Of a stretch of 64,000 nt of DNA, positions 10,396 to 23,349 are shown one piece after another (positions within the stretch are counted from its first letter, which is position 1; every line of letters starts with the position of its first letter). The stretch lies in assembly GCA_029204225.1 (NCBI GenBank), contig CM055111.1, positions 45,271,255 through 45,335,254 on the forward strand, read 5' to 3'. The stretch is from Diphasiastrum complanatum. Its lineage: Eukaryota > Streptophyta > Lycopodiopsida > Lycopodiales > Lycopodiaceae. Made by a program: the position numbers and the translations under genes. Under the pieces are notes generated by a model. That model saw only the letters and a program-made list of their open reading frames with translations, ran no database searches and had not been told where the DNA came from.

Positions 10396-13300
10396 CTGCA
10401 GAAAACCAGTTATTAGCCTATTCACTCCAGTGAGCACAGAGGGCCATATCTATGATTCTGCTGCTAGTATTGCTAGGACAGAAACTACAACAACTTCAGT
10501 GTAGGAAGAATTTCAGTCAACTAATTACATCTTCATGTATTCACGCTCACTCACCACAAAAATAAAGAGTAAACTCAGCCCTGACAACAATATAGAGCAA
10601 AGCTACTGATAGCCTCCATGGTTCCTCGGTGCATGCACATGCTTGGGACGTCTTTGTAAAAATTAGCCCCTAAAAGTAAATTGATCTTCCACTACGTGGG
10701 GCAACTTGTCCAAAATGTACATAACCCTTTTCAGAGCATCGTCGACTATTAAACAACTACTTTACAATGTTAAAAGTTGCAAACTGTGATTCTTTGTTGA
10801 TGAGCACATGCCATTCTTCTTTGAAAGTTGGAAAGAACAAACCCCAAAGTCCCTTAATGTGCACTTTAAACCAAATGGATTAATGAAGTCCAGTTGATTT
10901 TACCACTAGAAATTCAAAAAAAAAAAATTATGTATGGTCTTTGGAAAAACTCAAGCCTGGTCAAGAAGCCAAGGTGTGAGAAAACACATCAATAGGCTTC
11001 CCAACAAGTAGCCTCTCTCCACTAGTTGTTCATCCAACTGGATCAGATACTGAATCTGCTAACACCACTGATTATGTTGTAGCTGAACGTGAAGAATAGT
11101 AGCAAGCAGATAAAGAGAAAAATCTGATTAAGTAGGCTTCATAGCAGCAAGGGCTGATCAGTTTCAATGCAATACCAGTATGAAGAGACATGGAAGAAAT
11201 AGCATGCAAACGCATTACGGCAATTAACATCAAAAGGTGACAGTAATAAGCTTCTCCAGGATGAGATAGGGACCATGATACTGGAGAGTTATGTTATCTA
11301 TTGACTGACTGCACCTAAACAAGCAAGTTCTGACCAGATCACATTACTGTTTTGGAACTCTATAATCTGCAATGTTTATCAATAGCACTTTGGAGATGCT
11401 GCTGGAGTTTCTATGAATGAGATTAAGCCTTCACAACAGCTTCGCAAGCTTCACAAGAAGGACGCAAAAGTGCCAAGAATTTGACCTGGTATGCTAGCAA
11501 ATGAGTACAAGAGTACTGTTAACACAATAATCGCATGTAACTAGCACGGTGACTTCAACACTCACATTCACAAGGATCTTTATACAGATTCATGCACAAG
11601 AATAAAAGAATACACAAAAATCAACAGTCCAAAAAGATGCTCGACTTCAATTTATTGTACCCAGATAAGTTGGGTCCAAGTCGATTGCAAGGCAATTTCT
11701 GCTTGGCTTCCATCTGTACATCCTAGGATCTGAGTCACCACATAAGCTGGTTACTTGAGCATTACGACTTGAATATTCACTTGTGATATCGAGGGCTGAG
11801 AAGCCGAAGCTCACAACTTATGTCTGGGCTACTGAGCCTGTAGTGGTTGATAGGTGGTAGACTAAGGAATCTGAATTATGTATTGGGGTCAACATTTATG
11901 TTTTGCAAAGTATAGTTGTTACGATTCTGTTAGCGACAATACTATTCCAATTGCTTCTTTATGTTACTAGTATTCGTCTTATTGTGCAGGCCCAAGAACA
12001 TTTGTGGCACGCTGCACATCCAACAACAATATAAAACCATACTGATCCACATCGACATTTCTTTGAGTTTGATGAGTTCCAAGATGTTTAGTTGCATCTA
12101 AGCATTGCTATACATAGATTTGTGCAAGACCAGTCACAAACAGAAACACTTGTTGCTAGATATTATGATCTATATTGTTGTTGTTTGTTGTAGATAGCTC
12201 CCTTCCTCAAGTACTGGTTAAGACGACCCTTGAAATTCTCTATGCCAAGCTACTAAGGTCCTTCATGGGATTGAGTGCAAGTAGAACTACAGTATGTAAT
12301 TTTCAAATTTCATGCTCTTTTATAGCCTAAATTGAGGACAATGCTTTTGTGTGGGAGTCATTAGCACAATCATCAAAAGATTCACAGAAAATTAGTTTTT
12401 GAAGGTCACTAAACTTTGTGTCACGATTTTCAAGGGTTTAGAAAATCAGACTGTTAGATCACATTAAAAGCTTGAAGTTACCAATAATGCTCTAGAGACA
12501 AATGGGAGATGAGTGACACAATGATTGATACCTAAAATGTGTGAAGATTCTATTCTCTAAGCACCTATAAATTGCTTGTAACCTATAACTACACAAATGT
12601 TTACGAATCCTATTCACTTTGCAAATATTTTCAGCAACATGATGATATTTGGAACCTTCTTTCCAAAAAAAAAGAAAAAAAAAACTTTGTGGCTATGGTA
12701 TTAAGAACATGTAGAACCTATTCTTTATGCATTCTAACAGCATACAAGAATTGAGCACAATATTTCCCTTCAAAAGCATCACCTTATTTTTCACATTAGA
12801 CTTAGGGTTGGTCATGGAAAGAAACATACAACATGCCAAATGATATTATCTCTGGAAAGTTTATTACGTCAAAATTTTGGTCAAATGAAGGTATTTTTGC
12901 AGTATCGTTTTCAAACTTTTTTTCGAAAAATGAGTGGATCTACTTGTTCTTTGCTATATATCTTCAAAGTCCACAAACGATCATTTGGACTTAGCAAGTT
13001 AAAATATTGCAAGTCAATTTTTTGGTCAAACGGGGGAATAGTTTTCCCATGAGACCCCAAGCATCCCAATAATCATAAGCTTCATAATGAGTTCCTCTAA
13101 TCCCTATCAGTAATCCTTTGGGGGACCGTGAAGAAATATTCCATGAATTTACTTTTCAACTTTCTTTGTAAAAGTATATAAAAGATATGAATTTGACCAA
13201 ATCTTAAAATTCGAGGTTTTATAATTCCTAGCTAAAAAATCAGATAGGCCGTCTAGATTAATAAATGGAAATTCTAACCACTATTGAGAAAGTTGTGGCA

Positions 13301-16300
13301 TAAAACAAAATCAAGGTTTCCATCCAACAAACTGAAAAATTGTCTTCTTGATTGCTCGCGCCAACTACGAGCTATTTGGCAACCTCACGCATAACATCAA
13401 TTTCACAAATAGACAACAAAATACAAGCAATGTACAAAAAGTATGGCATGAACAACATAGTTGCCAAAAAATGCCCTATTCTATCAAATACACAGGGCAA
13501 GTCTAGCTGAACATGGCTAAGCTTTCAGCCTAAGAATAAGCTAGCCCATTCAAACTGGTCAAACTAAGCCTTCGTCCTATGAATGAGCCGATTACGTCGC
13601 TTCACTTTGCCTTCGAATTTCACTAAGTGACTGCCTTTTCATAGATTCATGCTTGGTTGGCTTTCGGTAAACTTGGCTTTTGTTATGTACGGTTACACTG
13701 ATTGATATTTCAAAGCTGGCATGCGCACAATTATGTGGTGTCATGGAATAAATAGGCTAAGTGCTAAGCTGGGAAAATATGCATACACTCCAAGCTCGGC
13801 TCCCTGGTAATGTCAATACAATAATCTAAAATAGAATCTTCCAAATAGGGACACACACAAAAAGACAAGAAGGCTCAAGAAGGCTATGCACATTAGACTT
13901 ATTGCCTTTCCCAAAGAATGGACAAAGTATTACACTCTTGCTGCTCAAGCAAGATACTGGACAGATCCTAAAAATCGAAGTAGAGAACATTTTACCATTT
14001 AAATTGCAAAATTACTACTTAAAAATTTACAATTTTAGCTAACAATTGTAGAATTTATTTATCACAAATTGCACTCAAGTATTACATTCTTATAGCTTGT
14101 GTAAAGCATTATCAAGATTTAATCTTTACTTTTGTAGCTTTTAGGTAACATAATTAAAAAAATTTAAAAGCAATAATGCATAGAAATGTTAGGGATAGTA
14201 TGTCGTGATGCATTTAGATCAAATACCTGTATAGATAGCCAGATTGCCTCCATTACCATAATATCCTCCAAGTCTATGTTGAACTCGTCTCTGCATTGAC
14301 GGCTCAATTACAAAAATGTCTTAGAGAAGAGCATGAAGAGCAAATAACATGAAATAATAACATAATGATCAAATAAGTTCAACCCCTAACTCTTCCTAAG
14401 GACAAATCTAACTTACTATCAAATTGCAAAGTCAAGCAAACTTCCCCAAGCAATTAAGTGGGCCTAGAGGAATCTCACTAGTAACCAATTGAGCATACCT
14501 TAATATCTTGGAGTGTTGCATGGCTCTTGTAATCCTATCTACTTCTCATCTATGGCAATAGTAAACTTTACTCATCTCAATTTCCATCATGCATTTTCTC
14601 CTTAGCAGCTCAATGGGTGAGTACCATAATAATGAGAGTCCCTAAGCTAAATAAGATCATCCTAATCAAACAAAGTTCTAGCTCCATCAACCTATCATCG
14701 TATTACAAATACTATTAGACATAATGATTGAATCCTAGAGTTTTCAAACGTCAATTGCAAGCAAGAAACATCACACCCAAATTGTTTTCTATAAGATAAT
14801 TGCAAAATCTAGTAGGGCAAAAAAAGTCTCATGTGCCCATTACATACATATGAGTGTCAAAGACCGATAACTACAACATAGTTCATTAAGAATTGACTTG
14901 ATTGAGGTCTTTACACCTCTCATCAACGACTACTTATGACAATATCCACTTTATATTACAAATATCCAATTTCAATTAGACAAAACCAATTTGAATTGTA
15001 ATCATGACGCAAGTCAGGTCGAATCACGATTCAAGGAAATATTACTTTTGCACTCTCCAACTCCTCGAGGCCTTGGAGGAGAGAGATTGTCGAGGCATCT
15101 TAGTCCATCTGAGTCATGAAATTTGCATGGTAAACTTAGCTGAGCAGAAACATACTCGACAAAAAGCTAGAATTTCATAAATTGAAAGTACCATAGCACT
15201 AAGCATAGATGCCCTTAATGAGAAGACGAAAAGTGAATTGCTTGATCAGGGTCTAAAGGCCTTATTAACCATAATCAATGATGATAGGTCCCTCTTGAGA
15301 TCCAAAATAACTAATGGAAGGGTTTAACAAGTTAATATAAATTAATCAAGTACTTGACAAATTAGGGGCTGATTACTAAACTACGATATCATGTAAACTG
15401 CTGAATTGGGCTTCGGTTGACAACTTCTACAAAGTGACGATGTCGTCCATGTGAATGTGAAGAGAGAGTTCCTCTGTGTGTGCACATTATGCGCATATCC
15501 TACTATAGTTTAGTCAATCTCACTATTATCTTAGAGCATAACCTCCTTGAAGATGCAAGAACGTCATATCGCGTTTTGTTACAAACCATGCATAACAATA
15601 ATGGTGCATGAGAAAAGACTTGTTATGAGTATGGACCTTGGACGGTTTGCTTGACAAAAAGCTTTTGGTTGATCATGGATGTTCACTGAATGAAGAGTGT
15701 TCGGTTCAGCAAACAGACCATCTAAGGTCCATACAAGTGCTTCTCTCCTGCACCTACATGCATCATCATAATGGTATCCTTTTGGGGGGTAATCAGAATC
15801 TCCAGGTGGCTCAAAATGTTAATACTCCACACACACAGGGCCACCTTTTCAAACATGGTATCATAATGGCCCTTTTGCAAACCTTAACTCATTGCACTAG
15901 AACATGATTCTCAATCATTTTAGATTGACTCCAATTTTTGAGACAAAGATTCAATTTCAATGATCTAGTTTTATAATCATCCGGATCTACCTTTTGATCA
16001 TCTGAAACAAGTAGTTTCTCTTCATCACTTTGCTCTGATTCATTACCTTGTTGGGTGCTCTTTGTATTAAGATGCCCACTACTTGATGGCTAGAATCTTG
16101 TTCATCTTATGAAAAAATTTGTTCTTCACCATCAACCTGCTCTTTGACATTCAATTTGAGTAGGTTGATAACACGGTACATCAATTAAGTACCAAATCAA
16201 TTTTATTCCTAAAATTTCTTCTTTTGTCTTATAAGTTCCTCCTTGCACTGACATGTTGCATTTCTGTGTTTAATGATCGATGTGAAAGGATGCTTCCACA

Positions 16301-17359
16301 TCGGTTCTGATGTGTGGTTGAGTTTCATCAAGAAAAAAGTGATTAAATTCTTCATTCAAGTGAATTGTGAGAAAGACTATTGAATAGTCAACACTATATT
16401 TGCATACCAATGATGTTTGCTTCAGAAAAAACCATTTTTGAAATTTTTTCACTATACAACATTAACCTTATTAAGATCATTTCCATGGTGACATTGAAAA
16501 TACTGATCAAAATTATTCAACCATTCTTCCACATCAATGAAATCAGATTGACCATCAAGATCAAGAAATGCAAATCGCTTCTGGACTGGAACATCATTGT
16601 TTTCATTGCTTGGAGGTTAGGATGCAGCTACATTGTAGAAAATGAAGACTGATTCTCTTGATGACATAGGTACTAAACGATCGTGATCTTGATAACCCTC
16701 TAGTTAATCATCAATGTTGTAATGTCCAAAGCACTAAGAAGAACATCTATATCCTTAATGCTGATCAAGTCGGTTTTCACTATGACATGCATGTTGCTCG
16801 TCGTTGTTATTGTCTACCTATTGGCTTGACTAATCTTCATATCCATCATCCTCGTAATTAGATTGATCATCATCATAGTCTGGATGTGTATTCAATGCTT
16901 AAGCAGGTGATTGTGAGTTGTGAGCTCACCAATTGAAAATATGTTAAGATTTAGCATGTGACATGAGAAATTTTTTAGTTTAAAAAAAGCCCATAAGCCC
17001 TTTATCACTATAAATAGGGAGAGGAATAAGTTGTCAATGAAGTATTGATAGCAGCCCGTATTTTGCAATATTAACAAACATTAGCGTCGTGCATAGATGC
17101 ACTGCATTTCTGGAAACGCGTTCAGAAACGCATTTCTGAACCACGTTTCTGGTTTAGGGGAACGTTTCTAAGAAACCGTTTTTTTTTAAATTTGTTTTAT
17201 TGTGGGCAATATAGGTATCAAATTAAAGCTCTAATTAAGAGCAGTACATTTATAGAGGTTGTCAAATGTTTCACATACAGGGTGGTTCAGTTTAGATGCA
17301 TCAATTCCTACTAGATTCTATCGAGGATAAAAAATTAGACTGGCTTGTCATGTTACAGG

Positions 17360-17408
<49 letters not shown>

Positions 17409-20400
17409 GGCTGCTCCATCGCTGGCTCCAATCCCTGTCCTGGTCCGCCCTGCCCTTCTCTTCCAACGCTGCCACCATGGCTCCTCCTCTCTCGCGCTGC
17501 TGCTCGCAGGACTACCCCTACCCCCCCCCTCTGCTGTCACCTCACCCCCCTCGCTACTGCTGCTACCGCCACGTCAACCTCCCCCCCCCTCGGTACTGTT
17601 GCTGCTCCAGCCCCCCCCCATCGCTGCTGCTACTGCTGCCTCAGCCCCCACTACTGCTGCCACCTCAGCCCCCGCTGATGCTGCCATCTCAGCCCTCGCT
17701 GCCACCTTGTCTCTGCTGTCCAGAAATGGCAGCGCTGCCTGCTGATGCCGTGGCACCCCCCTCCACCTCATCATTATCCTCTTCTTCTTCTTCTTCTCTT
17801 ACTACTGCCCCTCCCTCTCCTTCATAGTCTGCCTCATCTGCACCGTCTTCACATCCACACATAGCTCATCCATCTACAGCATCCATTCTCTACACTCCCT
17901 CCAAATCAACTGAACTCTTTTCCTCTTGGGAAGCTGACCAGATGAGAGCATATTTCCAGTTCTTGAAGCAAGAACTTTCACAGCTGAAAGGAGTAGTGGT
18001 CTCCTTACTAAAGGAGAAGAACTTGTTGCAGTCCAACGTCGTTTCATTGGAGCAAGTGATTAACACCAAGCAGGTTGCAGCCTCGGAATCAACCACCACC
18101 ATGATACGGGAACTTGAGAGTAAAATTGAGCAGCATAAAGACTCACGGGCAGCAGTCTTGAAGAAAGGCACCAAGCCTAGCGCCCCCATCTCTTCAGTCA
18201 TCTCAGCCACCATTTCGGAAAGGCGGTCAAGGGAGCAAAAGGCCCATAACATCAGGGTTCGTGGGATACCCGGCACATAGAACGCCATTGCCGAAGCTAC
18301 GAGATTTCTCGAGACCACTCTAGGACACGTGACAAATGGGCTAGATACAGCTTGGAGGACCACCAAAGATGCAACTACACTCATTATCCGTTTCACTTCC
18401 CTAGAGAGTCGCCGAGATGCTTTGCGGTGCAAAGCTAAGCTGCGTGGCACCACTATCTATATGGACGACGACCTCACATTTATTCAAAAATAGGAGAGGC
18501 GTAAGGAATTTCAGGCAGCCCGTGAGTCTGGCAGTTGAGTCATTTACCGAGATGGACGAGTGCGCTTTCTTGATAGCACTCCTAGCAGATCCCAATGCTG
18601 GGGATTTGGGGTGCCCGGGGTTGGGAGCACCCCGGGGCCCCATCCACACCACCTTCGGATTGGAGTGTGGAACTGTGCTGGCATACATTCATCTTCTACG
18701 GCAAGGGACCTTGCTGATTTTATCACAGGCAGAGATATACTATTCTTCATGGAGACACACGAGAGCCCGGAGCGAGGACTTCCCTCTTTTCCTAGATACA
18801 GATGGGACTCAGTATTCCGACGAGAGACTAGACCTGCCACTGGACGAGGTTCGAGTGGGGTCACCTACTTGTACAGAGAGACTCTCCATCCGAGTATTGA
18901 CTTCATCCGACATGATGAGTAGGCCCACTACATATGGATTTGCATCGTGGGTCAGGATATTGGTTTGGATAGAGATCTTTTTATTGCAGCATGTTACTTT
19001 TTACCAGAGTCCTCGTCTTTTGCTGAGGGTATTGGATCTCCATATCAGGACCTCGCACCAGATATTATCAGATTCTCAGAGCGGGGGCATATTCTCCTCA
19101 CAGGGAATTTTAATGCCAGGACATCTTCGAGACAGACAAAGTTCTTCGACACCACTGATCAACTGCATGTTCGTGCCCTCGATAGTGACATGCTTGGAGT
19201 TACCAGGACCTCCGCGGACAGTTTGGGACCTACTACTTCAGATGGTGAGCATTTATTGCAGTTTGGAGAGGCACATGAGCTAGCCATTTATAATGGCTTA
19301 CCCCACTGGCCAAATTCAAACAATTATACATGCCATCCTCACAGTGGAGGACATAGTGTCGTTGACTATCTCATGGGGTCACCATCCTTTGTACCCATAG
19401 TCTCCCCATAGTCTCTGACTTCCACGTTCCCCCACCACCCTTTCTGATCACTCATTTCTCTCCTTCGATATCGGCCACCTTCCACCCACTCATTCATCTA
19501 CACTACCCATGCTTACTCGAGCACCCACGTACACAATTGATCCCATTTACATGCCACTATATCGACAGTCCTTGGCTTCACTTTTACACTCCTTTCCTCA
19601 TGACAGTCCAGTCGACACCCAGGCTGCTTTTCTCACCACCTCTCTCCACTCAGCCGCATCACTAACCCTCCCCACAAAACCCCATCCCAAAAAGACTCGA
19701 CGCACACCCTCCATGGTACGATACCGAATGTCGTTCTCTCCATCAGTCAGTAACCTATTCACGTATCCATGCCCCACATTTGCTTCGATCTTTCCGACGC
19801 TCCGACCATCGTGTTCTCCGCCGTAAGAAGCGTTCATCAACCTTCTTTTCAGTTCTTCTTAGGGCGCTTTTTGGCGTGAGTTCATTCCTCGCTCTCCACC
19901 ACCTCCCTGGAGGACCTCCGCATCTGGACTGATTATGCTACTAGCTTGTATACCGTCCCTACTGACTCACCTATCTCTATATCTCCACGACCATCTGAGT
20001 TCTCCTTCTTCACATCTGATATGGTACTTGCAGCCATTAAGAAGATCAAGTCCCACATGCCAGAGATATTGAAGACCTTGAGTCTGAACTCCTTTCCCAT
20101 GCCTCCGACTTACTCACTCCCACTATCGCCACCCTTCTTAATTCCGCAGTTGTTTCCAGTTTCCCATCATCTTGGTGCACTAACATTATCCACGCCATCC
20201 ATAAGAATGGTAACCCCATGATTCCGAGTAACTACCGCACCATCATAATTGGGTATGTCCTGGCGAAACTATATGGCACTATGCTACAGTCTGTTGTGAC
20301 ATGCCATGGGTCAGGCAGGTTTTCGAGCCCATTATTCTACTGCAGATCACATCTTCACATTGCGAGCCTTGATTGAGGAGGCTAAGCAAAGGAGAGAGAG

Positions 20401-21984
20401 GGTTTACTGTTGTTTTGTGGACTTCTGGAAAGCCTTTGATTCTATTCCTCGCTCATTGCTCATCCAGAGACTCCGAGACCTCGGCTTCTCCACCGACATC
20501 GTTCTTGCTGTGATGGCACTTTATGAGCGTGTCCTGGGATGTTTTTGGCATAGTAGTGGCATATCCAAGCACATTTGGAGCACCATTGGGGTGAAGCAGG
20601 GTTGTTCCCTCTAACCAGTCCTCTTTGGCTTGTATATTGATGAGTTGGAGAGAGTCATTACACAGTGTGGTGGTGCTGGTTGCAAGCTTGGGGACATCTT
20701 GATTGCTATCCTCCTTTATGTCGATGATGTTGTATTAGTCTCACCGACCAGAGAGGGTCTACAGCGACAGTTGGATTGCTTACATGAGTTTTGCACCAGA
20801 TGGGGCCTAGGGGTGAACATTGGGAAGACCAGGGTTATGGTCTTCAGCACTTCTCGAGCATTCACGCAGCGACAGGAGCTTACTTTGGGCGGACAGGTTC
20901 CAGAGGTGGTCCCTTCCTACACATACCTGGAGATCCTTTTCTCAGGTCCTACTTTTAGCATGAGACAGGCCGTTACCACCCGACTGGGGAAGGGACATGC
21001 CTCCCTTGTTCAGCTAGAGCGATTTTGTTTCCGGAAGTCCATCCAGGATGCTCACAATAAGTGTCGCCTCTTTGATACCATTGTCACCCCCACGGCTTTA
21101 TATGCGGCAGAGGCATGGTGTACAGGTCTCCCCTCTTCACACTGAGCCAGTCTTTCACGATTACAAACCACCATGCTAACTTGGTTGATTCGAGCGAAGC
21201 CTTCTGTTCCACATGAGATTCTCCTGGTCGAGTTCGCAGTTCCACCGATACAAATCGAGGCAGCTCTTCAGCTCATTACCTATATACAAAGGATACAGGT
21301 GTTACCAAATATAGACAGACAATTCATACAGGTTGCACTATCCTCCTCACAGCGTCTTCATGCTCAGGGCTACAGATTATCATGGTTCTCTCAAGCATCT
21401 CACCTCCTACTTGAGTCATTTGGTATCTCCATCACAGAGCTTCGCCTCAGATTTACACTAGGACAGCTAAGGGTGTCTTCTCATCAGCTAGCTATCGAGA
21501 CTGGGAGATTCCATGGTATTCCTAGAGAGGAGCAGATTTCCCAGTTATGCTCTATAGGTGAGGTGGAGTCTGAGGAGCACTTTATCTTTAGATGCCCTGT
21601 ATACTATGAGATCAAAGGGCGATATCATTGCCTGTTTCGAGACATGCCTACCACTCTACGCTCTCTCGTAACCTATGAGGACCCACGATCAGTCGCTCTG
21701 ATGGTACGTGAGATGTTCATACTACGGAGAGATTTATACGGGACACCCCAGCAGTTCACCTCACAGCCATTGATTAGCAACACAATCTTGACATCTTGAC
21801 ATAGATACATATGATTATTATGCACACACACTGTCGCACACATGTCTATTTTAGTTTGTACTAGATGTTTTTCTTTATTGCAGTTTTGGAGACGTTTTAT
21901 ACGCTACCAAGATTACCACATACTTGACATGTACTTCATCAGTCTTATATGCCTTTTGGCATGGAAAAGACATTAATAAAGCTT

Positions 21985-22055
<71 letters not shown>

Positions 22056-23280
22056 TCTCTGATCTCCCACGGATCTCTAGCCGGCTCCAATGTGGCGCTC
22101 CACCTGCGGACCTTTCTCCACCAACGGACCTGCTCCATCGCTGCCCATCTGCGGACCTCCTCCATCGCTGCCCAATGTGCGGACCTTTTTCCACCTGCAG
22201 ATCTGCTCCATCGCTGCCCAGGGCCCTGCTTCTGCAAGTTATCTCTGTAGGTCTGAGCGACCTCCTCCATCGCAATAAGATCCACCTTCCCCTTCTCCTT
22301 CTATGCTTGTTGCGGTTCCTATCTCCCCATCAAATCCTATTCTTGCCAATAGTAAAACTACTGTAGCTATTCCCTTGACTCCAAACACTCCAAAAGCACC
22401 TATTTCTTTTCCTTCATATGCCTTGGTCAATCTTCTTTGGACTGATCAACTCCGTCTATTTGAATACCTTAACGATCACAGAGAGAAACTTGCTTCTCAT
22501 GATTCTCTGCTTCTAGTTGTGCAATCGCATCTTCAAAAGTTGGATACTTCCATTCAAGAACTCAAGAACGAAGTTGCAGTTATAAAAAGCGAAGCTTCTT
22601 CCCAAATCGCTACTTCAGCTCAAATCCAACAGCTCGAAAGTCAGGTGGAACAGCACCATACGACTGTCCAATCATGGGCACATGTACTTAAAGGTTCGTC
22701 TACAGTTATCTCTCCACCTTCGCCTTCACCTTCCGTTATCTCAGCCAAGTTCACTGTGAGCCGTCTGCGAGAGCATAAAGCTCTCAATGTTCGTGTTAGA
22801 GGTATTCCGAACTCCCAAAATGTTGTTGAAGAAGCTGAGACGTTTTTGGAAGGAAATCTTCAACACCATAGCAAAGGTATGGAAACTGCCTGGCGACCTA
22901 AGAAGGACCTAGATACTCTTGTCATCCACTTCACATCAGTGTCTCACCGGCGTGAAGTTCTAGGGAAGAGATTCAAATTGCGGGATACCAAACTCTACTT
23001 GGACGAAGATCTTACCTTCATCCAAGTTCAAGAATGTAAGAAGGCAAGACAAGAAGCGCTATCAACTGGCAAACGGCTTATCTATCGTGATGGTATTATT
23101 ACACTGGTAGATCAGAAGCTTGTAGTTAATGAGAAGAATTCTGAGATAGAGAATGTCCAGTTGAACACGTAGTTAGTTAGTTTTTGTTATTTTGCTTTGA
23201 CGGCACTGATCCGTCTTGTTTCCAACTTATCTGATGTACTTGTTCGTCTTATATGCCTTTTGGCATGGTAAAGACGTTAA

Positions 23281-23349
<69 letters not shown>

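Larger units (their letters stand above)
17403..21988 (+). mobile_element. (TC)n-bounded non-LTR retrotransposon E1 (degenerate, near full length)
   Basis: It contains a C-rich 5' leader, ORF1, an AP endonuclease, a reverse transcriptase and a Cys/His knuckle. ORF1 and the endonuclease lie in one frame, suggesting a single long polyprotein originally. The 3' end carries a hairpin (21942-21971) and ATTAATAAA, then runs straight into (TC)n with no poly(A). The whole length is bounded by TC microsatellite. Several stops and at least two frameshifts make it inactive. Confidence 0.8.
22053..23284 (+). mobile_element. ORF1-only non-autonomous partner element E2
   Basis: About 1.2 kb between two (TC)n tracts: a GC-rich leader with tandem subrepeats, one intact ORF1 and a 3' end sharing its hairpin and TTAATAAA with E1. 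No endonuclease or reverse transcriptase is present, and ORF1 is followed directly by the 3' untranslated region. This is what is expected of a non-autonomous element that keeps its own RNA-binding protein and borrows the polymerase of E1 relatives. Confidence 0.75.

Noticed and set aside
9523-10437. Larger ATG-started frame extending 42 bases beyond exon 8
   Set aside because: The extra part lies upstream of a strong TTCTGCAG acceptor. The exon 7 to exon 8 phase and family alignment show it is intron.
17301-17827. Long overlapping frames of Ser-Leu and Pro-rich peptides around the TC tract
   Set aside because: They come from the (TC)n tract and the C-rich LINE leader, appear in several frames at once and have no domain.
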